Below, piece after piece: positions 16,226-25,384 of a DNA stretch of 64,000 nt (the first letter of the stretch is position 1; every line of letters begins with the position of its first letter). The DNA is from Eubacteriales bacterium (lineage in GTDB: Bacteria > Bacillota > Clostridia > Christensenellales > Aristaeellaceae): the NCBI GenBank assembly GCA_028693055.1, contig JAQUWD010000016.1, forward strand, positions 1 to 64,000, read 5' to 3'. The notes beneath the pieces are model-generated. The model had not been told where the DNA came from. It worked only from the letters and a program-made list of their open reading frames with translations, and ran no database searches. The translations under genes and the position numbers were made by a program.

Positions 16226-16864
16226 TTATTCCGGGCGGTTGGCAGCCCAAAGCTCCGGCTTAAGGCGCACGCTGTCCTTCTCCGTGATTTCACGAATGAC
16301 CCGGCAGGGATTGCCCGCCGCGAAGGAGCCAGCGGGTACGTCTCGGGTTACCACGCTGCCTGCGCCGATGACGCAGCCGTCGCCGATGGTCACGCCCGGG
16401 CATACCACCACGTTAGCGCCAAACCAGCAATCGTTGCCAATGGTCACAGGGCGGGCGTAGCAGAGATGCTTGCGCTCGCCTTTTTCGTCTAGGAGGGCGC
16501 GGCGCTCGTCGGGCAACATGGGATGAACAGGCGTAACGATGGTCACGTTAGGGCCGAAGTTGCAGTCGTCGCCGATGCGCACCAGCCCATCGTCCTGTAT
16601 GGTTAGGTTGAAGTTGCCAAAGAATCGTTTTCCAATTTCCGTATGACAGCCATAATGGATATAGATCGGCCCCTGCACGAAGGAGCCTTCGCCGAATGAT
16701 GCAAAGAGCTGGCGAGTGATTTTGTCCCTTTCCGCGGCTTCGTCCTCCAGCAGGCGGTTAAACTCCGTGCATAGGTTATGAGTGCGCAGTTTGATGGCTT
16801 TCAGCTCCGGGTCGCCGGGGGCGAAAAGGCGGCCTTCCATAATTTTGGCTTCTTCGGTGGTCAT
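16226..16864 (-). CDS. Maltose/galactoside O-acetyltransferase (LacA/Maa family)
   Basis: 212 residues from ATG 16864, with GAGGAGG eight bases upstream. After an N-terminal helical cap (MEGRLFAPGDPEL) come hexapeptide repeats forming a left-handed beta helix, with the catalytic-loop histidine in TPVHPM and the CoA-side GNDCWFGANVVV and GDGCVIGAGSVVTRD. It acetylates sugars from acetyl-CoA, probably for detoxification. It is transcribed towards the CofE-like gene and divergently from rqcP. Confidence 0.9.
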   Translation of the reverse strand: MTTEEAKIMEGRLFAPGDPELKAIKLRTHNLCTEFNRLLEDEAAERDKITRQLFASFGEGSFVQGPIYIHYGCHTEIGKRFFGNFNLTIQDDGLVRIGDDCNFGPNVTIVTPVHPMLPDERRALLDEKGERKHLCYARPVTIGNDCWFGANVVVCPGVTIGDGCVIGAGSVVTRDVPAGSFAAGNPCRVIREITEKDSVRLKPELWAANRPE

Positions 16865-16892
16865 GACGTTGTCCTCCTCAGTGGTTTTAGCT

Positions 16893-16940
16893 ATCATAGC
16901 AAAAGTTTTCCTTGCAAGCAATAGGACGATCAGGTACAAT
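16893..16940. promoter_or_regulatory. Overlapping divergent promoters for maa-like gene and rqcP operon
   Basis: Plus strand: -35 TTGCAA (16912-16917), 17 bases, -10 TACAAT (16935-16940), leading to rqcP. Minus strand: -35 TTGCTT (16916-16921), 17 bases, -10 TATGAT (16893-16898), leading to the acetyltransferase. The two -35 elements share bases, so one polymerase should hinder the other. Confidence 0.6.
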
Positions 16941-16975
16941 TTACAGACAGGAACTGAATAGGGAGGTAAAGCGCA

Positions 16976-17254
16976 ATGCGTTTGGATAAATTTTTGAAGG
17001 TGTCCCGGATCATTAAGCGCCGTACCGTTGCAAACGAGGCCTGCTCCGGCGGGCGCGTCAGCGTAAACGGGAGGACGGCGAAGCCTGCCGCCGATATCAA
17101 GGAGGGCGACGTGCTGGAAATTCGTTTCGGCAACCGGGTAGGCCGTTATCGGGTGGCTTCCGTCAAGGAGGTTGTGCGCAAGGAAAACGCCCAAGACATG
17201 TACGAGGTGCTTGAGGAAGACGCACAGACCAAAGCGGAGCGGGGTCAGGAATGA
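16976..17254 (+). CDS. rqcP: RqcP, S4-domain ribosome quality control factor
   Basis: 92 residues. The S4 domain occupies most of the protein: MRLDKFLKVSRIIKRRTVAN is nearly the same as Bacillus YabO/RqcP, followed by the GGRVSVNGRTAKPAADIKEG loop and MYEVLEE. RqcP works with RqcH on stalled 50S subunits, helping to add alanine tails to the nascent chain. GGGAGG precedes the ATG. The gene ends with a four-base ATGA overlap with ispD, so it leads an rqcP-ispD-ispF run. Confidence 0.93.
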   Translation: MRLDKFLKVSRIIKRRTVANEACSGGRVSVNGRTAKPAADIKEGDVLEIRFGNRVGRYRVASVKEVVRKENAQDMYEVLEEDAQTKAERGQE

Positions 17255-17955
17255 TGATAAGCTATGCGGTAATCCTTGGCGGTGGCAGCGGCCAAAGGAT
17301 GGGCTCGGAAATGAATAAAATTTTTCTTCCTCTGCGGGGAATTCCCGCTATCGTGCGGTCGGTCGCGCCCTTTTCTGGCATTTGCGCCGGGGCTGTGGTA
17401 GTGGCGCGGCAGGAGGAGCAGGAGGAAATGACGGAGCTGCTGGCGCAGTATGGCCTGAGCCGTTTTGTAAAAACTGTAGCGGTAGGGGGAGATACCCGGC
17501 AGGCTTCGGTAAAGAACGGCTTGGACGCATTGCCCAAGGATGCGGAAATTGTTCTCATCCATGACGGCGCTCGGGCGTTGATAACCGAGGAGGTCATCAC
17601 CCGGGCGCTAGCGTCCGCCGAGGAGCGAGGCTGCGGCGTTGCGGCTGTACCCGTGACGGATACGGTCAAACGGGCGGAAGCGGACGGCAGGGTTTTGGAA
17701 ACCCTGAACCGGGAGGAGCTGTATGCCATGCAAACCCCCCAGGCCTTTCAGGTACCCCTGATCCGCTCGGCCCATGAAAGAGCGAAAAAGGATGGCTATT
17801 TGGCTACCGATGATGCGGCGCTGCTGGAATACGCCGGTTTACCCGTATACCTGACTGCCGGAGACCGAGAAAATATCAAGCTGACGACGCCGGCTGATTT
17901 GGCTTTTGGGGAGGCTATCCTCACCCTGCGGCGGGAACGGGAGGCGATGCAATGA
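17251..17955 (+). CDS. ispD: 2-C-methyl-D-erythritol 4-phosphate cytidylyltransferase
   Basis: 234 residues. The nucleotide-binding loop is [16 protein letters not shown], the IHDGARALI stretch and TVKRA follow, and the substrate-binding MQTPQAF is near residue 160. The enzyme makes CDP-methylerythritol in the non-mevalonate isoprenoid pathway. It overlaps rqcP and ispF by four bases at each end, giving coupled translation with ispF, the enzyme two steps later. Confidence 0.95.
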   Translation: MMISYAVILGGGSGQRMGSEMNKIFLPLRGIPAIVRSVAPFSGICAGAVVVARQEEQEEMTELLAQYGLSRFVKTVAVGGDTRQASVKNGLDALPKDAEIVLIHDGARALITEEVITRALASAEERGCGVAAVPVTDTVKRAEADGRVLETLNREELYAMQTPQAFQVPLIRSAHERAKKDGYLATDDAALLEYAGLPVYLTAGDRENIKLTTPADLAFGEAILTLRREREAMQ

Positions 17956-18428
17956 TACGTATTGGGCATGGCATGGACGTGCATCGGCTGGCGGAGGGGC
18001 GCAAGCTGATCCTCTGCGGGGTTGAGGTGCCGCATACGCTGGGCTTGCTGGGACACAGCGACGCGGACGTAGCCACCCACGCCTTGATGGACGCGCTGCT
18101 GGGCGCAGCGGCTTTGGGCGATATCGGCAAGCTGTTTCCGGATACGGATGATCGCTATTTGGGTGCAGATTCTATCCATCTGCTGGAAATCGTAGTCGAT
18201 CAGCTGGCGAAGGCCGGATATCGCCCCTCCAATACGGATGTGACCATCGTAGCTCAAAAGCCCAAGCTGCGCCCGTATATCGACGAGATGCGTAAGCGTC
18301 TGGCGCAGGCCATGGGCATTCCCTTGGACGCGGTAAGCGTCAAGGCTACCACCACCGAAAGGCTGGGCTTTGAGGGCGGCGAAGAGGGAATGTCCGCTCA
18401 TGCGGTCTGCCTGATTGAAAGCCTGTAA
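17952..18428 (+). CDS. ispF: 2-C-methyl-D-erythritol 2,4-cyclodiphosphate synthase
   Basis: 158 residues, the standard length. [11 protein letters not shown] holds the metal-binding Asp and His, [21 protein letters not shown] the third metal ligand and the active-site loop, and [16 protein letters not shown] the C-terminal signature. It cyclises CDP-methylerythritol phosphate, releasing CMP. It is coupled to ispD by ATGA and followed closely by comEC. Confidence 0.96.
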   Translation: MIRIGHGMDVHRLAEGRKLILCGVEVPHTLGLLGHSDADVATHALMDALLGAAALGDIGKLFPDTDDRYLGADSIHLLEIVVDQLAKAGYRPSNTDVTIVAQKPKLRPYIDEMRKRLAQAMGIPLDAVSVKATTTERLGFEGGEEGMSAHAVCLIESL

Positions 18429-18459
18429 GCCCATGGGAATGGTTACGAAGGATAAACCT

Positions 18460-20820
18460 ATGGCAAGCTGGCCGGGGGAACGCAATCATGTGATGCTGCT
18501 AAGCGGCGTATGCTTTTGGCTAGGCTGCATGCTGGCGGGCTATGTGAAAAATGGGCTGTGGCCTTGGCTGCTCCTTGGCTTTTCGTTGCCCATGGGATGG
18601 CTTCTGCACAAGCAAAGCAGGAAGGCGGGACTGGCGCTCGCTTTGTTTATGCTATCGCTGGGTCTATTGCGCGCCTTGCCTGGTCAAAACCCAGCCGTGC
18701 CGGAACCCAAGTCTTATGAGTGCGTGATGGGAACGGTTTACGGCGAGCCAAGACTTCGGGCAGACAACCGCGTCACCTTTACTTTGACGGAGGTAACGCT
18801 TAACGGCGTTCCTCAGCCGGGACGGGCCTATTGCTCCGCTCATGATGATGGAGAAGAGGGGGTTCCGCCCCTTTTTGACGGTGCGCGTCTTTCTTTTTCC
18901 GGACGGGTTTATCTGCCGGAGGGGAAAAGCGGCGCGCCTCGTTTTGATTTTCGGCAATGGATGCTGCAAAATCAGATGGCCTATGGCCTTGCTATTTCCC
19001 AAGGAATCACCGTTCTCAATACGGAGAAGGACGCTCCCGTCATGGACTGGGCTGGTCGTATCCGGGCGGGTTGCGAGGCGCTGCTGACAAAAACCATGCC
19101 AACCCACGCTGGGTTGGGCATGGCTATGCTCCTTGGGGAAAAGGAAGGGGTTGCTGAGGAGGAGCATCAGGCCTTTCAGCGCTTGGGCGTGGCCCATGTG
19201 ATGGCGGTCTCCGGGCTCCATGTAGGGGTGTTGGCCGGCGTGCTGCTATGGCTGATGAAAAAGCTTCGCTTGCGGCGAAGCCTACAGCTCTGGCCTCTGA
19301 TGCTCTTCTTAGCGCTGTATTGCGGGCTCACCGGCTTTGCGGCGGCGACTCTTCGCGCATCGGTGATGCTGCTGCTGGCAACGCTCTTCGGCCTTTGGGG
19401 GCGAAGGGGCGACCCATTGACTACCTTGGGTACCGCCATGCTGGCAGTGCTGCTGATCGATCCCCTGCAGTCATCGTCAGCCGGTTTCTTGCTTTCCTTC
19501 TCGGCTACGGGGGCGCTGCTGGTGCTTACGCCGTCTTTGCGCCGAAGCCTGAACCGGCTGTGGCCAAATCAGCCCCGTAGAGGAGGAAAGCTGCGCGGCT
19601 TGAGAGACGCTTTCACGCGGCTGGGCAGCTTTTTGAAACGAAAGCTGAAAGACGTCCTCAGCGCTTCGTTGGCGGCGCAGGCGGGAGTGGCGCTGCCCGC
19701 CGCGCTGTATTTCCATGCGCTCCCCCTTTATGGCGTGCTGATCAATCTGTTGATTATACCCTATGTAACTGTGCTGGTGCCGCTTTACGGCGCGGCGCTG
19801 CTGACTGCGGAGCTGCCCGGCTTGGGCATGGCGGTGGGCGGCTTGGCGGACCTGCTGAGTCAAGGACTGGTGGAGCTGGTCAAGCTGTGCGCTACGCTGC
19901 CCTACGCCTCGGTGCGCGTCCCCTCGCCCACCTTGCCATGGCTGGCTTGCGGACTACTGGTGATTTTGATCCTTTCCCGCCTTTTCCGGGGAAGGGCATG
20001 GAGAAGGCTGGCGGCGGCAGCTATGATCTGCGCTGTAGCGGGAACGGCTGCCTACGTCCAGCGACCGCCGGATACCCGTTATGTGCAGCTGGCTGTGGGA
20101 CAGGCCGATGCGGCGCTGCTGTTCGCTGGGGACAAAACGGTGGCTATTGATGTAGGCGGCGACGGCGCGGCGGTGATTGATTACCTGATGGATTCCGGTC
20201 GGGATTTGGACGCATTGTTTCTGACCCATCTGCATGTGGATCACGTTGGCGGCGTAGCGGAGCTTTTGAAGGCAGGGATCCATTGTAAGGATGTTTATTT
20301 GCCTGTGAATGCAGATAAGCAAAGGGTAGACCCCGAAGCTCTTGCGGCGCTTGAGCTGCTCGGCGAGGTTCACTGGCTTGCGCGGGGTGATGAACTGCGC
20401 TACAATGAGGGGGTCATCCGCGTCTTATGGCCGGAAAGGGAGAAGGTGCGTTCCATGCAGGACGCGAACGATCTTCCCTTGGTGCTTAGCGTAGAGCTTG
20501 ACGGCTATTCGATACTATGCGCCAGCGATTTGACGGGCAGCTATGAAAAATATGCTGCCATTCCCTGCGATGTGTTGAAGGTAGCCCATCATGGCAGCAA
20601 TGACAGCACCTACGATGAGTTCCTGACCTTCGCACAGCCATCGGCGGCGTTGATCAGCTGCTCCTCCGGCAGTAAAACGCTGCCGGGCGCGGAAACGCTG
20701 GAGCGGCTGACCGCTCATGGCATTCCCATACTGCGCACGGATCAATATGGAGACATTACTTTGTGGGTAGAAAAGGGGCGGCTTCAAATCGCGCCCTATA
20801 AAGCGAGGAAACGAGAGTGA
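18460..20820 (+). CDS. comEC: ComEC/Rec2 DNA uptake channel protein
   Basis: About 786 residues. The N-terminal part has a short membrane region and a beta-rich DUF4131 domain. The central competence domain contains HVMAVSGLHVGVLAGVL and many membrane helices. The C-terminal metallo-beta-lactamase domain has THLHVDHVGG. ComEC is the membrane channel and likely nuclease for single-stranded DNA uptake. ATG 18460 has GAAGGA seven bases upstream and is preferred to the TTG at 18415 inside ispF. Stop and start overlap with holA. Confidence 0.93.
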   Translation: MASWPGERNHVMLLSGVCFWLGCMLAGYVKNGLWPWLLLGFSLPMGWLLHKQSRKAGLALALFMLSLGLLRALPGQNPAVPEPKSYECVMGTVYGEPRLRADNRVTFTLTEVTLNGVPQPGRAYCSAHDDGEEGVPPLFDGARLSFSGRVYLPEGKSGAPRFDFRQWMLQNQMAYGLAISQGITVLNTEKDAPVMDWAGRIRAGCEALLTKTMPTHAGLGMAMLLGEKEGVAEEEHQAFQRLGVAHVMAVSGLHVGVLAGVLLWLMKKLRLRRSLQLWPLMLFLALYCGLTGFAAATLRASVMLLLATLFGLWGRRGDPLTTLGTAMLAVLLIDPLQSSSAGFLLSFSATGALLVLTPSLRRSLNRLWPNQPRRGGKLRGLRDAFTRLGSFLKRKLKDVLSASLAAQAGVALPAALYFHALPLYGVLINLLIIPYVTVLVPLYGAALLTAELPGLGMAVGGLADLLSQGLVELVKLCATLPYASVRVPSPTLPWLACGLLVILILSRLFRGRAWRRLAAAAMICAVAGTAAYVQRPPDTRYVQLAVGQADAALLFAGDKTVAIDVGGDGAAVIDYLMDSGRDLDALFLTHLHVDHVGGVAELLKAGIHCKDVYLPVNADKQRVDPEALAALELLGEVHWLARGDELRYNEGVIRVLWPEREKVRSMQDANDLPLVLSVELDGYSILCASDLTGSYEKYAAIPCDVLKVAHHGSNDSTYDEFLTFAQPSAALISCSSGSKTLPGAETLERLTAHGIPILRTDQYGDITLWVEKGRLQIAPYKARKRE

Positions 20821-21836
20821 ATCACACCGCCTTTTTTGAGCAGGTAAAGAGTGGAGCCGTCGCCCCGGTCTATCTGATGGAGGGCACAGAGGAATACATT
20901 AAACAGCAGGGGCTTGTGCAGCTCTGCCATAAGCTGCTGCCTGAGGGCCTTGAGGAAATGAACCTAACCGATTTAACCGACCCGGACGGGGATACAGTGA
21001 TCGCGGCGGCGGAAACCCTGCCCTTTATGAGCGAAAAGCGCATCGTGATTATCCGCGAGTGCAGCCTGATCGTTTCCTCCCGCAAGGCGGAGGACGAAAA
21101 AAAGGCCGAGATGATATTGGGGTATTTGCAGCATGTTTCACCCTCGGCTTGTTTGGTCTTTTATGTGAAGGGAAAGGCGGACGGACGCAAGAAGCTGTAC
21201 ACGACGCTAAAAAAGCAGAACGCCATTGTGGATTTTTCCCCCATGAATGATGCGGAATGCGCCGGGTGGACGATGAAAACCATGCGACGCATGGGAAAAG
21301 CGCTGGATCGTCCCACGGCGGACAAGCTGGTGTTCACCGTTGGCCATGACGCAGCCTTGCTAAAGCAGGAGATGGAAAAGCTGGCTGCTTTTCTGGAGCA
21401 ACGCGAGCAGGTTGCGGCTGAGGATATCGACGCGATTTGCACCCGCTCCACGGAATGCACGGTGTTCCAAATGGTGGACGCGCAGGTAGCCGGAAAGAAC
21501 GACGAGGCGTTTGGACTGCTAAGCGATATGGTACGCTCCGGGGAGGAACGCATGGGCATACTGGCAATGCTGCTACGGCAGTATCGGCTGCTATACCATA
21601 TGCGTTGTCTGATGGACGAGCGCACGCCGCAAAACGCGCAGGCCTCTTTGCTGGGAGTGCCGCCCTTTGCGGTAGCCCGTACCCAACAGCAGGCCAGAAG
21701 CTTTGAGAAGGAACGGCTGAAACGCGCCTATGATGAGCTATTGGATTATGAATACAAATTGAAATCCGGCCAAGCCCCTCAAGAGGGCTGCGCCGAAAAT
21801 GCGCTGCTTCGGCTGGAAGGGATTTTAAGAGGATAA
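20817..21836 (+). CDS. holA: DNA polymerase III delta subunit
   Basis: 339 residues starting with GTG that overlaps the comEC stop. The protein shows the delta pattern: VYLMEGTEEYIKQQG near residue 18, ETLPFMSEKRIVIIREC near 62, and a C-terminal helical domain ending in LEYKLKSG-like helices. Delta opens the sliding clamp in the clamp-loader complex. comEC-holA is a common Bacillota gene pair. Its last 12 bases overlap, on the other strand, the end of the membrane-protein gene at 21825. Confidence 0.93.
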   Translation: MNHTAFFEQVKSGAVAPVYLMEGTEEYIKQQGLVQLCHKLLPEGLEEMNLTDLTDPDGDTVIAAAETLPFMSEKRIVIIRECSLIVSSRKAEDEKKAEMILGYLQHVSPSACLVFYVKGKADGRKKLYTTLKKQNAIVDFSPMNDAECAGWTMKTMRRMGKALDRPTADKLVFTVGHDAALLKQEMEKLAAFLEQREQVAAEDIDAICTRSTECTVFQMVDAQVAGKNDEAFGLLSDMVRSGEERMGILAMLLRQYRLLYHMRCLMDERTPQNAQASLLGVPPFAVARTQQQARSFEKERLKRAYDELLDYEYKLKSGQAPQEGCAENALLRLEGILRG

Positions 21837-23540
21837 GCCGTGTATTTGCCAGACGCAAAACGCGCCCGCGTCCTCGATCAGCTCCGCTTCCCATGGACCG
21901 ATATCGGCGTGTATGCAAGCCATCAAGCGTTCGATCGAGGAGGAATTTGCCAGAAGCAGCCGCACCTTCTGATTCTGTAGCGTTTCGGTGGTGAAGCCGT
22001 CCGGGAAGCCAAGCCTTTGAAGCTTGACCCCATACATGGGAGAGCGCAGCATGGGACTGCCCCATTCCAGCCGATTAACGGGGGAACGCTCGGTGGAGAA
22101 GGCATAGAAAGCCTGCGTCACGTCGGTTACATAGACCCATTCCGGGTGGGAAGCAGCATAGGCGTCTACCTGCGCCGACAAGGCGGCGCGTCCCTCCCGG
22201 GTCGGGTTGCCGGAGCGCAGCACCAGCGTATCGTCCCAATGGGGAAGTACGGTAGCAAGCGCGGCTGTCAGCAGTAGCGCAGCGCCGATCGCAGCGCGCC
22301 GATTCGCAGGCAAGCGCTCACCGGGCATTGGAGTTGGAAATGCGTCAATGATCAGCAGCAGCGCTGCGCTATAGACAGGCCATGCGTAGGCAAAGGCCAC
22401 CCTGTCTGGGAACCGGTTTTGAAAGCCGTAAAAGAAGGCGATCACCGCAGCCATGGATAGGGCGCATAGGGTCAGCAGCGTTCCCTCTATCCAGCGATGG
22501 TTTCGTATAAAGGAAGCCAAGGCCCAAAGGCCAAGAATGGCGAAGGCCAGCCCATTCCAAGCAAATTCGGGGTAGCGCTTCAAGACGCTGCCCGTTTTTT
22601 TCATCACCTCGCCAAGGGAGGGAGGGGAGGTATTCTCTTCCACTGCCTCTGCCAGAGCGCCGAGATTCTCGCTGTTAAAACGAGAATCGATGAATAAATC
22701 CCAGTTGCGCACACAGCTAATCAGCTCCGGCGACCAGTCGGTTACTTTTTCAGCTAGACGGTAGGTTTCATCGTCGTTATGGTAATCAAGCAGCACGCCG
22801 CTCAGCTCGGCAAATTCGGCGTGCTCGTCCCAACCCGGCTCATTTGTGCGGTATAGAATTCCGTCGGTGGCAAGAACCGCCGTCGTCAGTCCCAGCGCGC
22901 AAAGGCAGGCAAGCAGAGCGGCGCGGGAGGCGTGATCCCGTTTTAACCATTTTGCTAAACCCATAAGCAGCGGGACGGGCAGCACCAATAGGCCGCCCTG
23001 TAGCCGAAGCAGCAGTGCAAAGGTCAGCAGGCTCATCCCAATGACGCAGCATAGAAGCTTGCCGCGCTTGCTTTCGGGCAGCGTCCATAAAAGCGCCGCC
23101 AGCGCCGCGCCGCAGTAGCCCGGTGCGGCGGTGAATTGCAAACGCACCATGAACTTGACCCCAACGCCCAGATAGAGCGCCGCAAAGGCCAGAAGGCCCC
23201 AAAGGGGATATATTCCCTGTTGGTTACACAAAAACAGCACGCTGCGCAAAAGCGCGATCAATGCCAGCGCCTGTATGGCGGTCATCAGCATGGCATGCCA
23301 AGGAAGGCCGCCCCATAGACGATAGAATCCCGCTAGCGCCGCGCCGTAGACATAGCCAGTCAGTCCGTTGCCCGCATAAGGCTCGCCGGTGACCCCGCCG
23401 GAGGCTGCCGCGACGATATTGTTGTCGTCATTGGTTTGAAAAACAACGTCGCTGATCAGATAGGTAGCGGCTAAAAGCAGTAGGACAGCAACAAGCGCCG
23501 TCAGCCAGCGGTTTTTTTCCCGGGATGCAAAAACGACCAT
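21825..23540 (-). CDS. Polytopic membrane protein, GtrC-like glycosyltransferase candidate
   Basis: 571 residues. About 11 hydrophobic segments fill residues 15-420, and the last 140 residues are mainly soluble. An early extracytoplasmic-looking loop, FQTNDDNNIVAAASGG, carries acidic residues, as in membrane (GT-C) transferases. It is the last gene of an operon with GtrB-like and GtrA proteins. In phage and bacterial gtr systems the third, variable gene is the membrane transferase that moves the sugar from the lipid carrier to its target. That role is inferred from position and topology, not from a family match. Confidence 0.6.
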   Translation of the reverse strand: MVVFASREKNRWLTALVAVLLLLAATYLISDVVFQTNDDNNIVAAASGGVTGEPYAGNGLTGYVYGAALAGFYRLWGGLPWHAMLMTAIQALALIALLRSVLFLCNQQGIYPLWGLLAFAALYLGVGVKFMVRLQFTAAPGYCGAALAALLWTLPESKRGKLLCCVIGMSLLTFALLLRLQGGLLVLPVPLLMGLAKWLKRDHASRAALLACLCALGLTTAVLATDGILYRTNEPGWDEHAEFAELSGVLLDYHNDDETYRLAEKVTDWSPELISCVRNWDLFIDSRFNSENLGALAEAVEENTSPPSLGEVMKKTGSVLKRYPEFAWNGLAFAILGLWALASFIRNHRWIEGTLLTLCALSMAAVIAFFYGFQNRFPDRVAFAYAWPVYSAALLLIIDAFPTPMPGERLPANRRAAIGAALLLTAALATVLPHWDDTLVLRSGNPTREGRAALSAQVDAYAASHPEWVYVTDVTQAFYAFSTERSPVNRLEWGSPMLRSPMYGVKLQRLGFPDGFTTETLQNQKVRLLLANSSSIERLMACIHADIGPWEAELIEDAGAFCVWQIHGLSS

Positions 23541-23564
23541 GCTTTCCTCCCCTAGCGGGCTGCC

Positions 23565-24008
23565 TTATTTTTTAAACGTCCAGAATTTGTTAATCAAAAA
23601 ATTCAGGGGAATGGTGATCAGCAGGTTTACGATGGGAGCCAGCCATTCCGATACGCCCCAATGCTGCACCTCTAGCCACAGAATCAGCGAGGATAAAAGA
23701 AAGGTGCTGCCATAGGAAATATAGCTTTTCAGCAGCCGAAGGGCCAGCTCCTTTTTTGAGTTGTTATCGCTTCGAAAAACGACTCGATTGCTCCAATAAA
23801 AGGCGTTTAATACGCTGACAACCCATCCAACCACGTTGCCCCACAGGTACAGGCTGGGATCAATCCACACAAACAGATAGTATATCGTTAGCGAGATTAG
23901 CGTATTGCTAAGCCCGACCACGCCAAATTTAATAAATTGTAGCGCCGTTGGCCAGAAGCCGGTTTTTTCTGTTTTTGCTTTTTCCAGAAGGGCTTGCAGC
24001 TTGCTCAT
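23565..24008 (-). CDS. GtrA family membrane protein
   Basis: 147 residues with four membrane segments and the GtrA signatures QFIKFGVVGLSNTLISL at the start, NAFYWSNRVVF in the middle and LNFLINKFWTF at the end. GtrA proteins are thought to flip polyprenyl-phosphate-linked sugars across the membrane. The start overlaps the GtrB-like gene by four bases, so the two are coupled. Confidence 0.92.
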   Translation of the reverse strand: MSKLQALLEKAKTEKTGFWPTALQFIKFGVVGLSNTLISLTIYYLFVWIDPSLYLWGNVVGWVVSVLNAFYWSNRVVFRSDNNSKKELALRLLKSYISYGSTFLLSSLILWLEVQHWGVSEWLAPIVNLLITIPLNFLINKFWTFKK

Positions 24009-24961
24009 GCTTTGCCATCCTTCCGGGAGGCGTGCTCTTCGCCGTCTCGCTTTTCCAGCAGATAGGGAGGCCGCCGCCGCGCCGCGTCAAAGGTGCGCCA
24101 CAGATATGCGCCTAAAAGGCCTAACGTCAGCATGATAATGCCAAAGCTCATGAGGTCAAAAATAAACATCATGGTCCAGCCCGTTACGTCGATTTCGCCC
24201 CTGAGCTTGCTCAGAAGCGCGTCGATAGCCCAAAGGATGGAACCGGCGAAGGAAAGCCCACCTAGCCATGTCACAATCGTAATGGGCAAGGTGGAAAAGC
24301 TGAACAGCGTGTCCGCCACCAGCCGGATTTTCTTTTTCAGCGTCCAACGGCTTTTGCCGATGGTGCGCGCCTTGCGCACATAGCCTACGGTAGCGGTTTT
24401 AAAGCCGCTCCAAAGCAGCTGACCGCTTAAGGCGCTATTAGGCTCGTCCATGCGCTGTAGCACCTCGATGACCTTGCGATCCACCAAATATACGTCAAAA
24501 CCGGTTTTGGGCATCTGGGGAAAGGCGAACCTCCGGGTCATGGCGTAATAAGCGTTGGCGAAAAAGGTTTGGGATTTGCTTTCCTCCCGCCCTTCCCGTA
24601 CAGCCAGTACGACATTATTGCCCTCCTGCCATTTGTGAAACATGTCATAGATCATTTCCGTGGGCTCCTGCAAATCGGCAGCCTTGACCACCGCGCAGTC
24701 GCCGGTGCAGTTATTCAGCCCGCAGAGCACCGCCGCATCACTGCCGAAGTTGCGGGACAGCTTAAAAATGCGGATACGGTCATCCTGAGCCCGCAGGGCT
24801 TCCATCACCTGATAGCTGTTGTCGCCGCTTCCGTCGTCCACCATAACCAGCTCGCAGTCGAAGGGAGCCTGATCCAGCAGCTTTTCCTTTAAATCAGCAT
24901 AGAGAGGCGGCAAATTTTCACCGTTAAAATAGACGGGAATCACGATGGAAAGCTTAGGCAT
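24005..24961 (-). CDS. Family 2 glycosyltransferase, GtrB/dolichol-phosphate transferase type
   Basis: 318 residues from ATG 24961, with AAGGAGG nine bases upstream; a longer frame lies inside the upstream gene. The GT-A domain begins LSIVIPVYFNGENLPPLY and has VDDGSGD and DLQEP, the nucleotide-binding and acidic motifs. Two membrane helices lie near residues 230-255 and 265-290, as in GtrB/CsbB. It should load a sugar from a nucleotide donor onto undecaprenyl phosphate. The sugar may be the amino sugar made by the genes just upstream. Confidence 0.9.
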   Translation of the reverse strand: MPKLSIVIPVYFNGENLPPLYADLKEKLLDQAPFDCELVMVDDGSGDNSYQVMEALRAQDDRIRIFKLSRNFGSDAAVLCGLNNCTGDCAVVKAADLQEPTEMIYDMFHKWQEGNNVVLAVREGREESKSQTFFANAYYAMTRRFAFPQMPKTGFDVYLVDRKVIEVLQRMDEPNSALSGQLLWSGFKTATVGYVRKARTIGKSRWTLKKKIRLVADTLFSFSTLPITIVTWLGGLSFAGSILWAIDALLSKLRGEIDVTGWTMMFIFDLMSFGIIMLTLGLLGAYLWRTFDAARRRPPYLLEKRDGEEHASRKDGKA

Positions 24962-25370
24962 GAGCCTGTACCTCCTTGACAAAAGCATCGTAATCCCGGA
25001 TGTATTCCGAGCCGTCATAATGCTCGCTAGCCAGCACCAATAAAATGGAATCGGGGGAGAAATCGAACATATCCTTCCACACCATCTTTGGCAGATAAAT
25101 CCCTGTATGAGGGCGGTTTAAGGTAAAGACCGCCTCGTTGCCCAAGCCGTCCTTAACCCGCACCTTGCTTTTTCCCGCAACGTTGATCAATACAAACTCG
25201 GTATGGAGATTGGCATGCTGCCCACGAACCACGTTGCTGTCAGAGCCATACATATAAAAAACGCGCTTGACCAGAAAGGGGATGTCCGTTTCTCCCTCTA
25301 CCACCACCAGATGGCCCCGCTCGTCTCCATGCTGGGGAAATTCCAGCATGCGTACATCGTTTTGCATCAT
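24954..25370 (-). CDS. WxcM/FdtA-like sugar 3,4-ketoisomerase
   Basis: 138 residues from ATG 25370, with AAGGAGG eight bases upstream. It is a single cupin domain with the YMYGSDSNVVRGQHANLHTE region and VWKDMFDFSPDSILLVLASE. FdtA and QdtA convert dTDP-4-keto-6-deoxyglucose to its 3-keto isomer before transamination. FdtA-type enzymes have RGxHAH here; this protein has RGQHAN (His52, Asn54) with a further His at 56, so the second catalytic histidine is absent or displaced. A neighbouring aminotransferase supports the isomerase role. Confidence 0.72.
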   Translation of the reverse strand: MMQNDVRMLEFPQHGDERGHLVVVEGETDIPFLVKRVFYMYGSDSNVVRGQHANLHTEFVLINVAGKSKVRVKDGLGNEAVFTLNRPHTGIYLPKMVWKDMFDFSPDSILLVLASEHYDGSEYIRDYDAFVKEVQAHA

Positions 25371-25384
25371 TGGCGCTGCCTCCT

